Shown one piece after another: positions 29,853 to 37,409 of a stretch of DNA of 37,409 nt. The first letter of the stretch is position 1, and the number at the start of each line of letters is the position of its first letter. The stretch spans positions 1 to 37,409 of the forward strand of contig JBBQRG010000026.1 of the NCBI GenBank assembly GCA_038215095.1. Reading direction: 5' to 3'. Below the pieces are notes generated by a model. The model worked only from the letters and a program-made list of their open reading frames with translations. It was not told where the DNA came from and made no database searches. The position numbers and the translations under genes were made by a program. Origin of the DNA: DATACN01 sp038215095 (GTDB taxonomy: Bacteria; Actinomycetota; Thermoleophilia; Solirubrobacterales; Thermoleophilaceae).

Positions 29853-32711
29853 TCAGTGGCCGTTTGCGACCTGCACCACGACCACCGCGATGTCGTCTCG
29901 CGGGCGGCCATCCTCGGCCTCGATGGCGGCGTCCTCCACGCTGCCGGCGATGGCGTCGGCACTCATTCCCGAGCAGCCGCTCACGATCTCGGCGAGGCGA
30001 TCCTCGCCCAGCGCCGCGCGCGGGCTGCCCGCCTCGGTGACCCCGTCGGTGTAGAAGACCACTGAGTCGCCGGCGCCGAGCGAGACCGAGCGGTCGTCGA
30101 TGTCGGGGTCAGACACCGCTCCGAGCAGCATGCCGTGCGAGCCGAGCCACTCGACCTTGCCGTCCGCGCGCAGCACCAGCGGCAGCGGGTGGCCGCCGCT
30201 CGCGAATCCGAGCCGGGCGCCGTCGCCGTCGTCGAGCGACTCGAGGTAGGCGTAGGCGACCGTGCAGAAGCCCCGCTTGCCGACCTGGCGCATCAGCGCC
30301 TCGTTGAGCATCCCGAGCACCCGGCTCGGCAGCCGCTCGCTCATCGCGGCGGCGCGCAGGGTGTAGCGGGCCAGGGCCGTAACGGCCGCGGCGTCGGGGC
30401 CCTTCCCGCACACGTCGCCGACCACCACGGCCCAGCCGCGCTCGCCGGTCTGGAAGAGGTCGTAGAAGTCGCCGCCCACCTCGTTGCCCGCGCCGGTGGC
30501 ACGGAAGCGCGCGGCGGTCTGGAGCCCGGGGATCGTGGGCAGCTCGGAGGGCAGCAGGCTGCTCTGGAGGGTGCGGGCGATGTAGTCGCGCTCGCCGTAG
30601 ACGCGCGCGTTGTCGATCGCGGTCGCGCAGCGGTGGGCAAGCTCCTGCGCCATCGGCAGGTCCTCCTCCGAGAAGCGGCGGCCCGAGGCGCCGTTCACGA
30701 AGGTCAGCGCGCCGATCGTCCGGTCGTGGACGGTCATCGGGACGATCATCGCCGAGCGCAGGCCGATCTCGCGGATGAGCGCGAGCTGCTCGGGCTCCTG
30801 CACCGAAGCTTCGAGGAACTCGTCGCTGATCTCGGGCCAGAGCTCCGGCTCGCCTGTCCGCAGGACCTTGGGTACCCCGCTCTCTGCGTTCGGGTCGGGC
30901 GGGTAGCGCCGCTGGAACTCCTGCGCGCGCGCGAGCTGCCGCGGGTCGGCGTGCACGAGCGCGACCCGCTCGATTCCGCCGTTTTCGTCGGCCAGGTCCA
31001 CGGCGCACCAGTCGGCGATCTCGGGCACGGCCAGCCAGGCGACCTTCCGCAGGGTCTCGTCGGCGTCGAGCGACGCGGCCAGCACCCCGGTGCTCTCGGC
31101 GAGGAAGGTCTGCTGGCGCTCGTTCACCTTGTGCTCGGTGATGTCCTCGAACACGTTGATCGCCATCTGCACGTTCCCCGTCTCGTCGAACAACGGCGTG
31201 GCCTTCACCACCGACCAGCGCTCGGCGCCCGTCGCGCGGACACGGAAGCGCAGCAGCTCCTCGGTCCCCGTTTCGCCCATCAGCGCGCGGCGGCCGGGCA
31301 GCTCCTCGAGCGGGAATGGATTGCCGTCCTCGCCGAAGACCTCGAAGCGCTGCATCAGCTCGTTCAGCGGTGCGGCGATCAGCTCCTCCGCGGTGTCGTA
31401 GCCCAGCACGGCGACCGCGGCGTCGTTCGCGAACAGGAGGGTGCCGTCCGGGGCCTGCGCGGTCACGCCGTCGGCCACCCCGCGCAGGATCGCCTCCATC
31501 TGCTCGCGCGAGGCCTCGCGCTCCCTCTCGGCCTGCTGGCGGTCGGAGATGTCGCGCAGGTAGCCGGTGAAGGCCGGCGGCGACGCCGTGCCGATGCGGC
31601 TGATCGCTAGCTCGACCGGAAACTCCTCGCCGTTACGCCGCATCCCGGTCAGCTCCAGCCGCTTGCCGAGGATCGTGGGCTCCTCGGTCTCGACGAAGCG
31701 CCGCACCGCGGCGCGGTGGGCCTCGCGGAGCGAGGGCGGCACGATCACATCGGCCATCTCGTGGCCGAGCACCTCCTGCTCGGCATAGCCGAAGGTGCGC
31801 TCGGCGGCGGGGTTGAAGCCCGTCACGCGCCCCTCGTGGTCCATCGTGACCACGCAGTCGAGCGCCGACTCCACCACGGCGCTCTTCTGAGCCTCGCTCT
31901 CCCGGATGGATTCCTCGGCGCGTAGGCTCTCCATGTAGCCGCCGATCTGCGAGCTGAGCGCAGCCAGCAGGTCGAGCAGGTCGTGGTCGGGCTCGCGCAC
32001 GGTGCGCGCGAAGAACTCCATCACGCCCGCGACCCCGCTCGAGGTCCTGATCGGGAAGCCCACGAAGCCTCGCAGTCCAAGCTGCTCGCCGACCTGCGTG
32101 CGCTTGAAGTCGGGCTCCTTGAGCACGTTCCGGAGCCAGACCTGCTCGCCCGCGTTCAGCACCTTCGCCGGCAGCCCGATGCCGGGCCTGAGCGCGCGGC
32201 TCGCATCGTCGTAGGGCGCCGCGTCGATGCCCGGTGCATGCCAGCTGTCCACGAAGCGCAGGTTTCCGCTCCGGGTGTTCGTCCAGTAGCCGCCGACCTC
32301 CCAGCCGTGCGGGCGGCCGACGGCCTCTAGCAGTCGCGGCACGGCCTCCGCGAGCGTGGTGGTCTCCGAGAACACGTGCGCCACGGCGTATTGCGTCTCC
32401 AGGTGGAACGCGTCCCGCTCGCGATCCGAGCGCAGCCGCGCGACCCACAGGGCAAGCCCGCCGCCCAGCACGATCGGGAGCATCCGCGAGAGGTGGTCGA
32501 CGGCGAGGAACTCGTCGTTCAGCGCGCCGGTCACCAGGCCGAGCACGAACGCGAGCCCGAGCACGGCGGCGGTCCACGTTGGGGTGGCCCGTAGCGCGGC
32601 GAGCATCGGGGCCGCCACGAGCGTTCCCGTGAGCATCGTCTCCGTGCCGAGCGCCGCGTCCAGGACGGTGATCGCAAGGGCGAGGACGATGGCCAGCACC
32701 ACAAAGGTCAT
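29853..32711 (-). CDS. RsbU-like multi-sensor PP2C/SpoIIE phosphatase (TM-GAF-PAS-PAS-GAF-SpoIIE)
   Basis: A 952-residue membrane-bound sensor phosphatase. ATG 32711 directly opens the first membrane helix (MTFVVLAIVLALAITVL); the frame runs far upstream only as antisense of the MBL gene. Residues 1-95 contain about four helices resembling a DUF4118-like sensor-kinase membrane module. GAF 1 spans about 105-265, PAS 1 about 275-395 (VVTMDHEGRVTGFNPAAERTFGY), PAS 2 about 405-530, and GAF 2 about 540-700. The C-terminal SpoIIE/PP2C domain (about 715-950) has metal-binding GNEVGGDFYD, VVGDVCGKG, TDGVTEA and RPRDDIAVVVV. It would dephosphorylate a STAS anti-anti-sigma factor in response to light, redox or ligand signals. 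Confidence 0.93.
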   Translation of the reverse strand: MTFVVLAIVLALAITVLDAALGTETMLTGTLVAAPMLAALRATPTWTAAVLGLAFVLGLVTGALNDEFLAVDHLSRMLPIVLGGGLALWVARLRSDRERDAFHLETQYAVAHVFSETTTLAEAVPRLLEAVGRPHGWEVGGYWTNTRSGNLRFVDSWHAPGIDAAPYDDASRALRPGIGLPAKVLNAGEQVWLRNVLKEPDFKRTQVGEQLGLRGFVGFPIRTSSGVAGVMEFFARTVREPDHDLLDLLAALSSQIGGYMESLRAEESIRESEAQKSAVVESALDCVVTMDHEGRVTGFNPAAERTFGYAEQEVLGHEMADVIVPPSLREAHRAAVRRFVETEEPTILGKRLELTGMRRNGEEFPVELAISRIGTASPPAFTGYLRDISDRQQAEREREASREQMEAILRGVADGVTAQAPDGTLLFANDAAVAVLGYDTAEELIAAPLNELMQRFEVFGEDGNPFPLEELPGRRALMGETGTEELLRFRVRATGAERWSVVKATPLFDETGNVQMAINVFEDITEHKVNERQQTFLAESTGVLAASLDADETLRKVAWLAVPEIADWCAVDLADENGGIERVALVHADPRQLARAQEFQRRYPPDPNAESGVPKVLRTGEPELWPEISDEFLEASVQEPEQLALIREIGLRSAMIVPMTVHDRTIGALTFVNGASGRRFSEEDLPMAQELAHRCATAIDNARVYGERDYIARTLQSSLLPSELPTIPGLQTAARFRATGAGNEVGGDFYDLFQTGERGWAVVVGDVCGKGPDAAAVTALARYTLRAAAMSERLPSRVLGMLNEALMRQVGKRGFCTVAYAYLESLDDGDGARLGFASGGHPLPLVLRADGKVEWLGSHGMLLGAVSDPDIDDRSVSLGAGDSVVFYTDGVTEAGSPRAALGEDRLAEIVSGCSGMSADAIAGSVEDAAIEAEDGRPRDDIAVVVVQVANGH

Positions 32712-32774
32712 GCCCTGTCTCGCGTGGGCGGGGCCAGCCACCTTGGCGACTCTACAGCCGCTAGAACACGGCAA

Positions 32775-33551
32775 GTGAACGCCGACGACTGGGATCCGGA
32801 CGGGATCGTGCGCGTACGCGCGCCGAATCCGTCGCCGATGACTCTCGACGGAACCAACAGCTACGTGGTGGGACATTGGGTGGTCGACCCGGGGCCGGAC
32901 GACGCCGGCCACCTGGACGCGGTGCGCGCGGCCGCGGGCGGACAGGTCGACGGGGTAGTGCTGACCCATGGCCACGGCGACCACGCCGAGGGCGCCGAGC
33001 GCCTGGGCGCGCCCGTGCTGCGTCCCGGCGAGGGGGAGGAGGCGGGCCCGTTCCGCGCCATCGCCACGCCGGGGCACTCGCCCGACAGCGTCTGCCTGCT
33101 GATGGGGCGCACGTGCTTCAGCGGCGACACCGTGCTCGGCGCCGGCAGCGTGTTCATCGCCCCCGGCGAAGGCTCGCTGTCCGCCTACCTCGACTCGCTC
33201 CGGCGGCTTCGGGAGCTCGACCTCGAGCTGCTCTGCCCGGGCCACGGGCCCTACGTGCGCGACCCCGCGGCGAAGCTCGACGAGTACCTGTCGCACCGGC
33301 TCGACCGCGAGCGGCGGCTGAAGGCCGCGCTGGAGTCGGGAGTCAGCGACCGCGACGAGCTGCTCGACGAGGTCTGGTCGGACGCGCCTGCCCAGCTACG
33401 CCCGGCGGCCGCGCTGACCCTGGAGGCTCACCTGGAGAAGCTGCGGGAAGAGGGGCACGCGCAGGCGCTCGGGGTCGAACAGCCGGACGCCGATGGCCAC
33501 GGCCAGGGGAACGCTCCAGGCGAGGAAGGCCGCGGCCTGGACGTCGGGTGA
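32775..33551 (+). CDS. Metallo-beta-lactamase-fold hydrolase (LACTB2-like)
   Basis: A 258-residue MBL-fold protein. GTG 32775 gives MNADDWDPDGIVRVRAPNPS, followed by the LACTB2-like LDGTNSYVVG. The zinc-binding motif THGHGDHAEG is intact, with further ligands in GHSPDS, FSGDTVLG and CPGHGPYV. The C-terminal winged region (LRPAAALTLEAHLEKLREEG) matches the LACTB2 type, members of which are ribonucleases or thioesterases. Homology appears to end near 33465. The last 29 or so residues are antisense to the convergent membrane-protein gene, suggesting a lost stop codon. Confidence 0.9.
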   Translation: MNADDWDPDGIVRVRAPNPSPMTLDGTNSYVVGHWVVDPGPDDAGHLDAVRAAAGGQVDGVVLTHGHGDHAEGAERLGAPVLRPGEGEEAGPFRAIATPGHSPDSVCLLMGRTCFSGDTVLGAGSVFIAPGEGSLSAYLDSLRRLRELDLELLCPGHGPYVRDPAAKLDEYLSHRLDRERRLKAALESGVSDRDELLDEVWSDAPAQLRPAAALTLEAHLEKLREEGHAQALGVEQPDADGHGQGNAPGEEGRGLDVG

Positions 33552-34670
33552 GGCCTGGCGCGCGAGCTGCTCGAGCGTGACCCAGCAGAGCAGCGTCACT
33601 CCGAGCGAGATCACCGGGGCCCCGTCGCGCGCGTGTACCTCCCAGGCCACGAGCGCGAGCAGGAACGGCAGCTCGTAGTAGATGACGTTCCAGGGATCGA
33701 GCACGCAGCGCAGCAGCAGCACGAGCACCAGCAACAGGAGGCCGTCGTGCCAGGGGCGCGAGCGCAGGCGCGGAGCCAACGCCAGCGACAGCGCCACCGG
33801 CACCAGCACCACCACGGGGCGCGCGACGTGGCTGATCCAGCCGGGCGCAGCGCGGTAGTCCGGCTTCGCGCCGAAGTTGCCGCGCACCACGTGGCCGTGC
33901 TCACCGAGGAACCACCAGACCTGCCACGGCTGGAAGATCTGCGCGGCGTTCGGAGCCGCGCTTCCCGCGTTCCTGACCTCGGCGCTGCCGGCCAGCAGTA
34001 GCGGGGCGAGGCCGGCAGCGGCAACGGCGCCGGCGGCGCCCAGCAGCAGCCCGCGCCGCTCCGGAGCGATCAGGGCCACCGGGATGACCGCCAGCACGGC
34101 CCACGGCTTGTTGGCGATCGCCAGGCCGAGCAGCAGCCCCGCCGCCAGCGGGTGGCGCCGCGCCGCGGCAAGCGCGGCGGCCACGCACAGCGCGCCGCCG
34201 AGCAGCTCCTCGGGGTGGCCGATCTCGAGCGCGCGAAGCGTCAGCGGGTTGACCGCGCACAGGAAGAGCGCCGCCCAGGCGGCCACGAGCCCGCGGCCAA
34301 GCCGTGTGGCCTGGGCCCAGAGGTACACGCCGAGCCCGGCGCCCGCTGCCAGGCACGGCAGCGCGAGCGAGCGGAACAGCGCCAGGTCGCGGCCGCCCCA
34401 GAGGTCCGGCAGGAACACGAACGGCGAGCGCAGCACCAGCGAGCCGCCGTAGGCGGGAAGCAGGGCGAGGAAGTCGTGGAGGTGCCCGTTGCGCAGCGCC
34501 TGGGCGGCCGGCTCGATCTCAGTCTCGTAATCGGTGAACGCGGGCGTCTTGAGCCCCATCCAGGCGAGCAGCAGCACGCCGCCGGCGGCGACCAATGCGG
34601 GCAGCAGCAGAGAACGCGCGCGGGGGCGCATAGAAGCCCAATCGGCGCCCCGCGGCGCCCGCTTGAGCAT
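33396..34670 (-). CDS. Polytopic membrane protein, GT87/DUF2029-like
   Basis: A 424-residue protein with about ten hydrophobic helices. ATG 34670 has GGGAGGG about 12 nt upstream; ATG 34631, 13 codons later, is an equally plausible start. Features recalling GT-C glycosyltransferases are the luminal TDYETEIEPAAQALRNGHLH after the first helix, GHPEELLGGALCVAAALAA, and GLAIANKPWAVLAV, an NKPW variant of the K-P motif of GT87 and related families. The polyprenol-sugar donor and the acceptor are unknown. Its 3' end overlaps the convergent MBL gene by 156 nt, and it is divergent from efp. Confidence 0.75.
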   Translation of the reverse strand: MLKRAPRGADWASMRPRARSLLLPALVAAGGVLLLAWMGLKTPAFTDYETEIEPAAQALRNGHLHDFLALLPAYGGSLVLRSPFVFLPDLWGGRDLALFRSLALPCLAAGAGLGVYLWAQATRLGRGLVAAWAALFLCAVNPLTLRALEIGHPEELLGGALCVAAALAAARRHPLAAGLLLGLAIANKPWAVLAVIPVALIAPERRGLLLGAAGAVAAAGLAPLLLAGSAEVRNAGSAAPNAAQIFQPWQVWWFLGEHGHVVRGNFGAKPDYRAAPGWISHVARPVVVLVPVALSLALAPRLRSRPWHDGLLLLVLVLLLRCVLDPWNVIYYELPFLLALVAWEVHARDGAPVISLGVTLLCWVTLEQLARQASPDVQAAAFLAWSVPLAVAIGVRLFDPERLRVPLFPQLLQVSLQGQRGRRA

Positions 34671-34695
34671 TTGCAGCGTCTACCCTCCCCGAAGC

Positions 34696-35256
34696 GTGAT
34701 CTCGACCAACCAGTTCAAGAACGGCACCCACGTGGACGTGGACGGCACCGTCTTCAAGATCGTCGAGTTCCAGCACGTAAAGCCGGGCAAGGGCGGGGCG
34801 TTCGTTCGCACCAAGCTCAAGCGCGTGGATGACGGCGCGGTGATCGACAGGACGTTCAGGGCGGGGGAGAAGTTCCGGCCCGTCCGCACCGAGACGCGCA
34901 AGATGCAGTTCCTCTACTCGGACGGCACCGACGCCCACTTCATGGACACAGAGACCTTCGACCAGCTCCCGCTCCCCGCCGACACCGTGGCCGAGTCGCT
35001 CAAGTGGGTCATGCCGAACGAGGAGATCGAGCTGCTCTACGTGGACGAGCAGCCCTCCGAGGTCCAGGTGCCGAGCGCAGTCGAGCTGACCGTGTCCGAG
35101 ACCGAGCCGGGCGTGCGCGGCGACACCGCCTCGGGCGGCGGCGACAAGCCCGCCACGCTCGAGTCCGGCGTGGTCGTGCGGGTGCCGCTGTTCGTGAACG
35201 TCGGCGACCGGGTGCGCGTGGACACGCGCTCCGGCGAGTACATGTCGCGCGCGTAA
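34696..35256 (+). CDS. efp: Translation elongation factor P
   Basis: A 186-residue three-domain protein that binds between the ribosomal P and E sites and rescues ribosomes stalled on polyproline. GTG 34696 gives MISTNQFKNG, the conserved start. The tip loop of the KOW-like domain I reads HVKPGKGGAF, with Lys32 as the residue that is modified or used unmodified. The OB domains follow (FMDTETFDQLPL and ATLESGVVVRVPLFVNVGDRVRVDTRSGEY, read in parts), ending in the EF-P signature and YMSRA. Many proteins in this window are Pro-rich (PilO, PilP-like), which fits a need for EF-P. It is followed by nusB after 4 nt. Confidence 0.97.
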   Translation: MISTNQFKNGTHVDVDGTVFKIVEFQHVKPGKGGAFVRTKLKRVDDGAVIDRTFRAGEKFRPVRTETRKMQFLYSDGTDAHFMDTETFDQLPLPADTVAESLKWVMPNEEIELLYVDEQPSEVQVPSAVELTVSETEPGVRGDTASGGGDKPATLESGVVVRVPLFVNVGDRVRVDTRSGEYMSRA

Positions 35257-35260
35257 GACT

Positions 35261-35641
35261 GTGCGCCGCTCCGAACAACGCCGCGCCGCCGTGTTCGCGC
35301 TCTACCAGGGCGACGTGACCGGCCGCCCGCTCGAGGAGCTGATCGACCCGCGCGCGACCGCCTTCACGCGCGAGCTGGCCGAGGGCGTCGAGCGGGACCG
35401 CGAGGGCATCGACGAGCTGATCTCCGGCCACGCGGTGGGCTGGTCGCTCGAGCGCATAGCGCCGCTCGAGCGCAACATCCTCCGGGTGGCCCTCTACGAG
35501 CTGCGCCACCGGCCCGACGTGCCCGACGAGGTCGCCATCGACGAGGCCGTGGAGACCGCGAAGGAACTGTGCTCCACCGACGCGCCCTCCTTCGTGAACG
35601 GCATCCTCGGCGCGGTCCAGCGGGAGGGCGCCGCCACGTGA
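35261..35641 (+). CDS. nusB: Transcription antitermination factor NusB
   Basis: A 126-residue all-helical RNA-binding protein that with NusE binds boxA RNA in rRNA leaders. GTG 35261 lies 4 nt after the efp stop. The Arg-rich start MRRSEQRRAAVFALYQ is the RNA-binding N-terminus. RIAPLERNILRVALYEL, VAIDEAVETAKEL and PSFVNGILGAV are diagnostic conserved segments. The efp-nusB order is typical of Gram-positive bacteria. The stop overlaps the next start by 4 nt. Confidence 0.95.
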   Translation: MRRSEQRRAAVFALYQGDVTGRPLEELIDPRATAFTRELAEGVERDREGIDELISGHAVGWSLERIAPLERNILRVALYELRHRPDVPDEVAIDEAVETAKELCSTDAPSFVNGILGAVQREGAAT

Positions 35642-35820
35642 ACGACCTCGACGCGCTGATCGAGGAGCTGGAGGGCGTGGCCCAGCGGCTGCGAAGCGGC
35701 CAGCTCGAGCCCGACGAGGCGGCTCAGCTCGTGGACCGCTGCGCCGAGCTGGCCACTCGGATCGGCTCGGGCCTCGACGCCGAGGCGCGCGAGACGGAGG
35801 GGCAGGAGCGCCTTCTGTGA
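35638..35820 (+). CDS. xseB: Exodeoxyribonuclease VII small subunit-like protein
   Basis: A 60-residue protein starting at GTG 35638 (GTGA overlap with nusB). It reads as two helices with the XseB pattern: IEELEGVAQRLRSGQLEPDEA, then VDRCAELATRIGSGLDAEA. XseB subunits coil around the large catalytic subunit XseA to form the single-strand-specific exonuclease VII. No xseA is found in this window, although the two genes are often adjacent. The stop overlaps the next gene by 4 nt. Confidence 0.8.
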   Translation: MNDLDALIEELEGVAQRLRSGQLEPDEAAQLVDRCAELATRIGSGLDAEARETEGQERLL

Positions 35821-36704
35821 GCGCCACGCGCGCCGCGACCTACCCGGTCGAGCTTCAGGAGCTGGTGGACGACTACCTCGCGGGGCTGCGCTTCGCGCCC
35901 GGAAAGGACGGCCGGGGGATGGAGCGCCTCGAGGAGGCGATGCGCTACTCGCTGCTCGCGGGCGGCAAGCGCATCCGCCCGGTACTCGCGCTGGCCACGG
36001 CCGAGGCGCTCGGGCGCGAGCCCCGCAGCGTGCTGCCGCTGGCCGCGGCGCTCGAGATGGTGCACACCTACTCCCTGATCCACGACGACCTGCCCGCCAT
36101 GGACGACGACGAGCTGCGTCGCGGCAAGCCCACCTGCCACGTGGCCTTCGGCGAGGACGTGGCGATCCTCGCCGGCGACGGCCTGTTCGCCGAGGCGCTG
36201 CGCCTGGCGCTGTCAGATCAGCAGGGTGAGCCTGCCAACGTGCTGGGCGCGGTGCGCGAGGTCGTGTTCGCGGCGGGCGTGCGCGGGATGGTGGGCGGCC
36301 AGTTTCTCGATGTCGAGGGCGCCGCCGAGCTCGACCTGCGGCGGTTGCACGAGCTGAAGACCGGCGCGCTGATCGCCGCGTCCGTGGGCTGCGTGCTGTC
36401 GCTGGTGGACCCTGCCGGACCTGCCACAATCCCTCTTCGCCGCTTTGCGGCTGAGCTGGGCGTCGTCTTCCAGATCGTGGACGACATCCTCGACGTGACC
36501 GGGGACGAGGCCGAGCTCGGAAAGCCGCGCGGCTCTGACGAGCGCCATGGAAAGGCTACGTACATGAGCGTCTACGGGCTGGAACGGGCGCGCGAGCTCG
36601 CCATCGAGTCGCATGCAAGGGCCCGCGACGCGCTGGGCGAGGCCGACGCCGACGTGACCAAGCTCCACCAGATCGCCGACTACATCCTCACGCGCACCAC
36701 ATGA
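35817..36704 (+). CDS. Polyprenyl diphosphate synthase (farnesyl/geranylgeranyl type)
   Basis: A 295-residue trans-isoprenyl diphosphate synthase that condenses isopentenyl diphosphate with allylic diphosphates. GTG 35817 overlaps the xseB stop. The first Asp-rich motif reads HDDLPAMDDDELRRG, with two extra residues between the Asp pairs, as in bacterial short-chain (IspA/type II) enzymes, and the second is QIVDDILDVTGD. LLAGGKRIRPVLAL, the GGQFLD region and LHELKTGALI are also conserved. Product length (C15 or C20) cannot be fixed from sequence alone. Position directly before dxs links it to the MEP isoprenoid pathway. Confidence 0.93.
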   Translation: MSATRAATYPVELQELVDDYLAGLRFAPGKDGRGMERLEEAMRYSLLAGGKRIRPVLALATAEALGREPRSVLPLAAALEMVHTYSLIHDDLPAMDDDELRRGKPTCHVAFGEDVAILAGDGLFAEALRLALSDQQGEPANVLGAVREVVFAAGVRGMVGGQFLDVEGAAELDLRRLHELKTGALIAASVGCVLSLVDPAGPATIPLRRFAAELGVVFQIVDDILDVTGDEAELGKPRGSDERHGKATYMSVYGLERARELAIESHARARDALGEADADVTKLHQIADYILTRTT

Positions 36705-37409
36705 CGACGCTGCTCGACAACATCGACGGGCCCGCCGACCTCAAGAAGCTGGACGACGCACAGCTCCAGCAGGTCGCGCAGGAGGTGCGCGAGCTGATCA
36801 TCAACACGATCGGCGAGATCGGAGGCCACTTCGGCGCCAACCTCGGCGCTTCGGAGATCGCGGTGGCCATCCACAGCCTGATCGACTCCCCGCGCGACAA
36901 GGTGCTGTGGGACGTCGGCCACCAGGCCTACCCGCACAAGGTGCTCACCGGCCGCCGCGACGACCTGCACACGATCCGCAAGTACGGCGGCCTCGCCCCG
37001 TTCTGCTCGATCTTCGAGTCCGAGCACGACATCATGGGCGCCGGCCACGCCTCGACCTCGGTCTCGTACGCCGTGGGCATCAAGGAGGCGATGCGCAAGG
37101 GCATGTCGCAGGACGGCAAGGTCGTGGCCGTGATCGGCGACGGCGCCCTCACCGGCGGCGTGGCCTTCGAGGCGCTGCAGAACGCCGGCGGCATGGAGCT
37201 GCCGATCGTGATCGTGGTGAACGACAACGGCATGTCGATCGCCCCGAACGTGGGCGCCCTGTCGCGCTCCTTCAACCGCGTGCGCCTGAACCCCCGGCTG
37301 CACCACGCGCGCGAGGACCTCGAGACGAGCCTGACCAAGCTGCCCGCCGGCATCGGCGAGCGAATCGAGCGCCTGGGCCCGATCTTCAAGGAGTCGCTGA
37401 AGGCCTACT
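36701..37409 (+). CDS. dxs: 1-Deoxy-D-xylulose-5-phosphate synthase (3' partial)
   Basis: The first 236 codons of the thiamine-diphosphate enzyme that makes DXP from pyruvate and glyceraldehyde 3-phosphate, the entry step of the MEP pathway. ATG 36701 overlaps the preceding stop (ATGA). Conserved elements visible are GGHFGANLGASEIAVAIH, DVGHQAYPHKVLTGRRD, GAGHASTS, the cofactor and Mg2+-binding GDGALTGGVAFEALQNAG and VNDNGMSIAPNVGALS. The frame is open at the window edge, and the family length of about 620-640 residues implies that some 400 residues lie beyond it. Confidence 0.96.
   Translation, partial: MTTLLDNIDGPADLKKLDDAQLQQVAQEVRELIINTIGEIGGHFGANLGASEIAVAIHSLIDSPRDKVLWDVGHQAYPHKVLTGRRDDLHTIRKYGGLAPFCSIFESEHDIMGAGHASTSVSYAVGIKEAMRKGMSQDGKVVAVIGDGALTGGVAFEALQNAGGMELPIVIVVNDNGMSIAPNVGALSRSFNRVRLNPRLHHAREDLETSLTKLPAGIGERIERLGPIFKESLKAY

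Noticed and set aside
32712..33296. N-terminal extension of the RsbU-like frame
   Set aside because: It is antisense to the MBL-fold gene with intact zinc motifs; the first membrane helix begins at ATG 32711.

Overview
The window comes from a very GC-rich actinobacterium, most likely of class Thermoleophilia (Solirubrobacterales type). The basis is the GC-rich third codon positions, many GTG/TTG starts, actinobacterial LexA boxes of the form CGAAC-N4-GTTCG, an NTF2-like protein beginning MSQENVENLR (a start I associate with that order), and a full Gram-positive-style type IV pilus (T4P) locus. This assignment is inference; no rRNA or other taxonomic marker is present.

Region 1 (1-14274) is a T4P locus. 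It holds pilC (5' end cut by the window), a polytopic GT87-like membrane protein, three minor prepilins (PilV-, PilW- and PilX-like), an antisense exported protein, two tandem major pilins, prepilin peptidase pilD, the pilM-pilN-pilO-PilP-like assembly operon, and a secreted IPT plus calcium-repeat protein. The main discovery is regulatory. A -35/-10 pair resembling sigma-28 (FliA/WhiG) promoters, TCAA or TAAA - 14 to 16 nt - G(C/T)CGA, lies in front of every transcription unit of the locus (seven sites). The first pilin also carries a c-di-GMP-I (GEMM-I) riboswitch with a plausible Shine-Dalgarno-sequestering platform. The second pilin lacks the riboswitch and is separated from the first by a strong intrinsic terminator.

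Region 2 (14333-18520) is a tightly overlapping shikimate operon: aroC, a fused aroK-aroB, aroQ, and an Xaa-Pro peptidase. Region 4 (34696-37409) carries efp, nusB, xseB, a prenyl diphosphate synthase and the 5' part of dxs. These blocks are commonly neighbours in actinobacteria, so the 16 kb between them looks like an accessory insertion (inference).

Region 3 (18517-34670) is that accessory stretch. It contains a TauE-like transporter; an SOS mutagenesis set (imuB, a coupled small DUF6504-like gene, and dnaE2, with a LexA box abutting the start codons of imuB and dnaE2); an AlkZ/YcaQ-like DNA glycosylase homologue without a canonical start codon; a frameshifted transposase remnant; an NTF2-like protein; a helical protein coupled to an alpha/beta hydrolase; a secreted beta-propeller; a DUF72 protein; an RsbW-like kinase with a large RsbU-like phosphatase; an MBL-fold hydrolase; and a second polytopic membrane protein. 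No tRNA, rRNA, CRISPR array or intact insertion sequence was seen.
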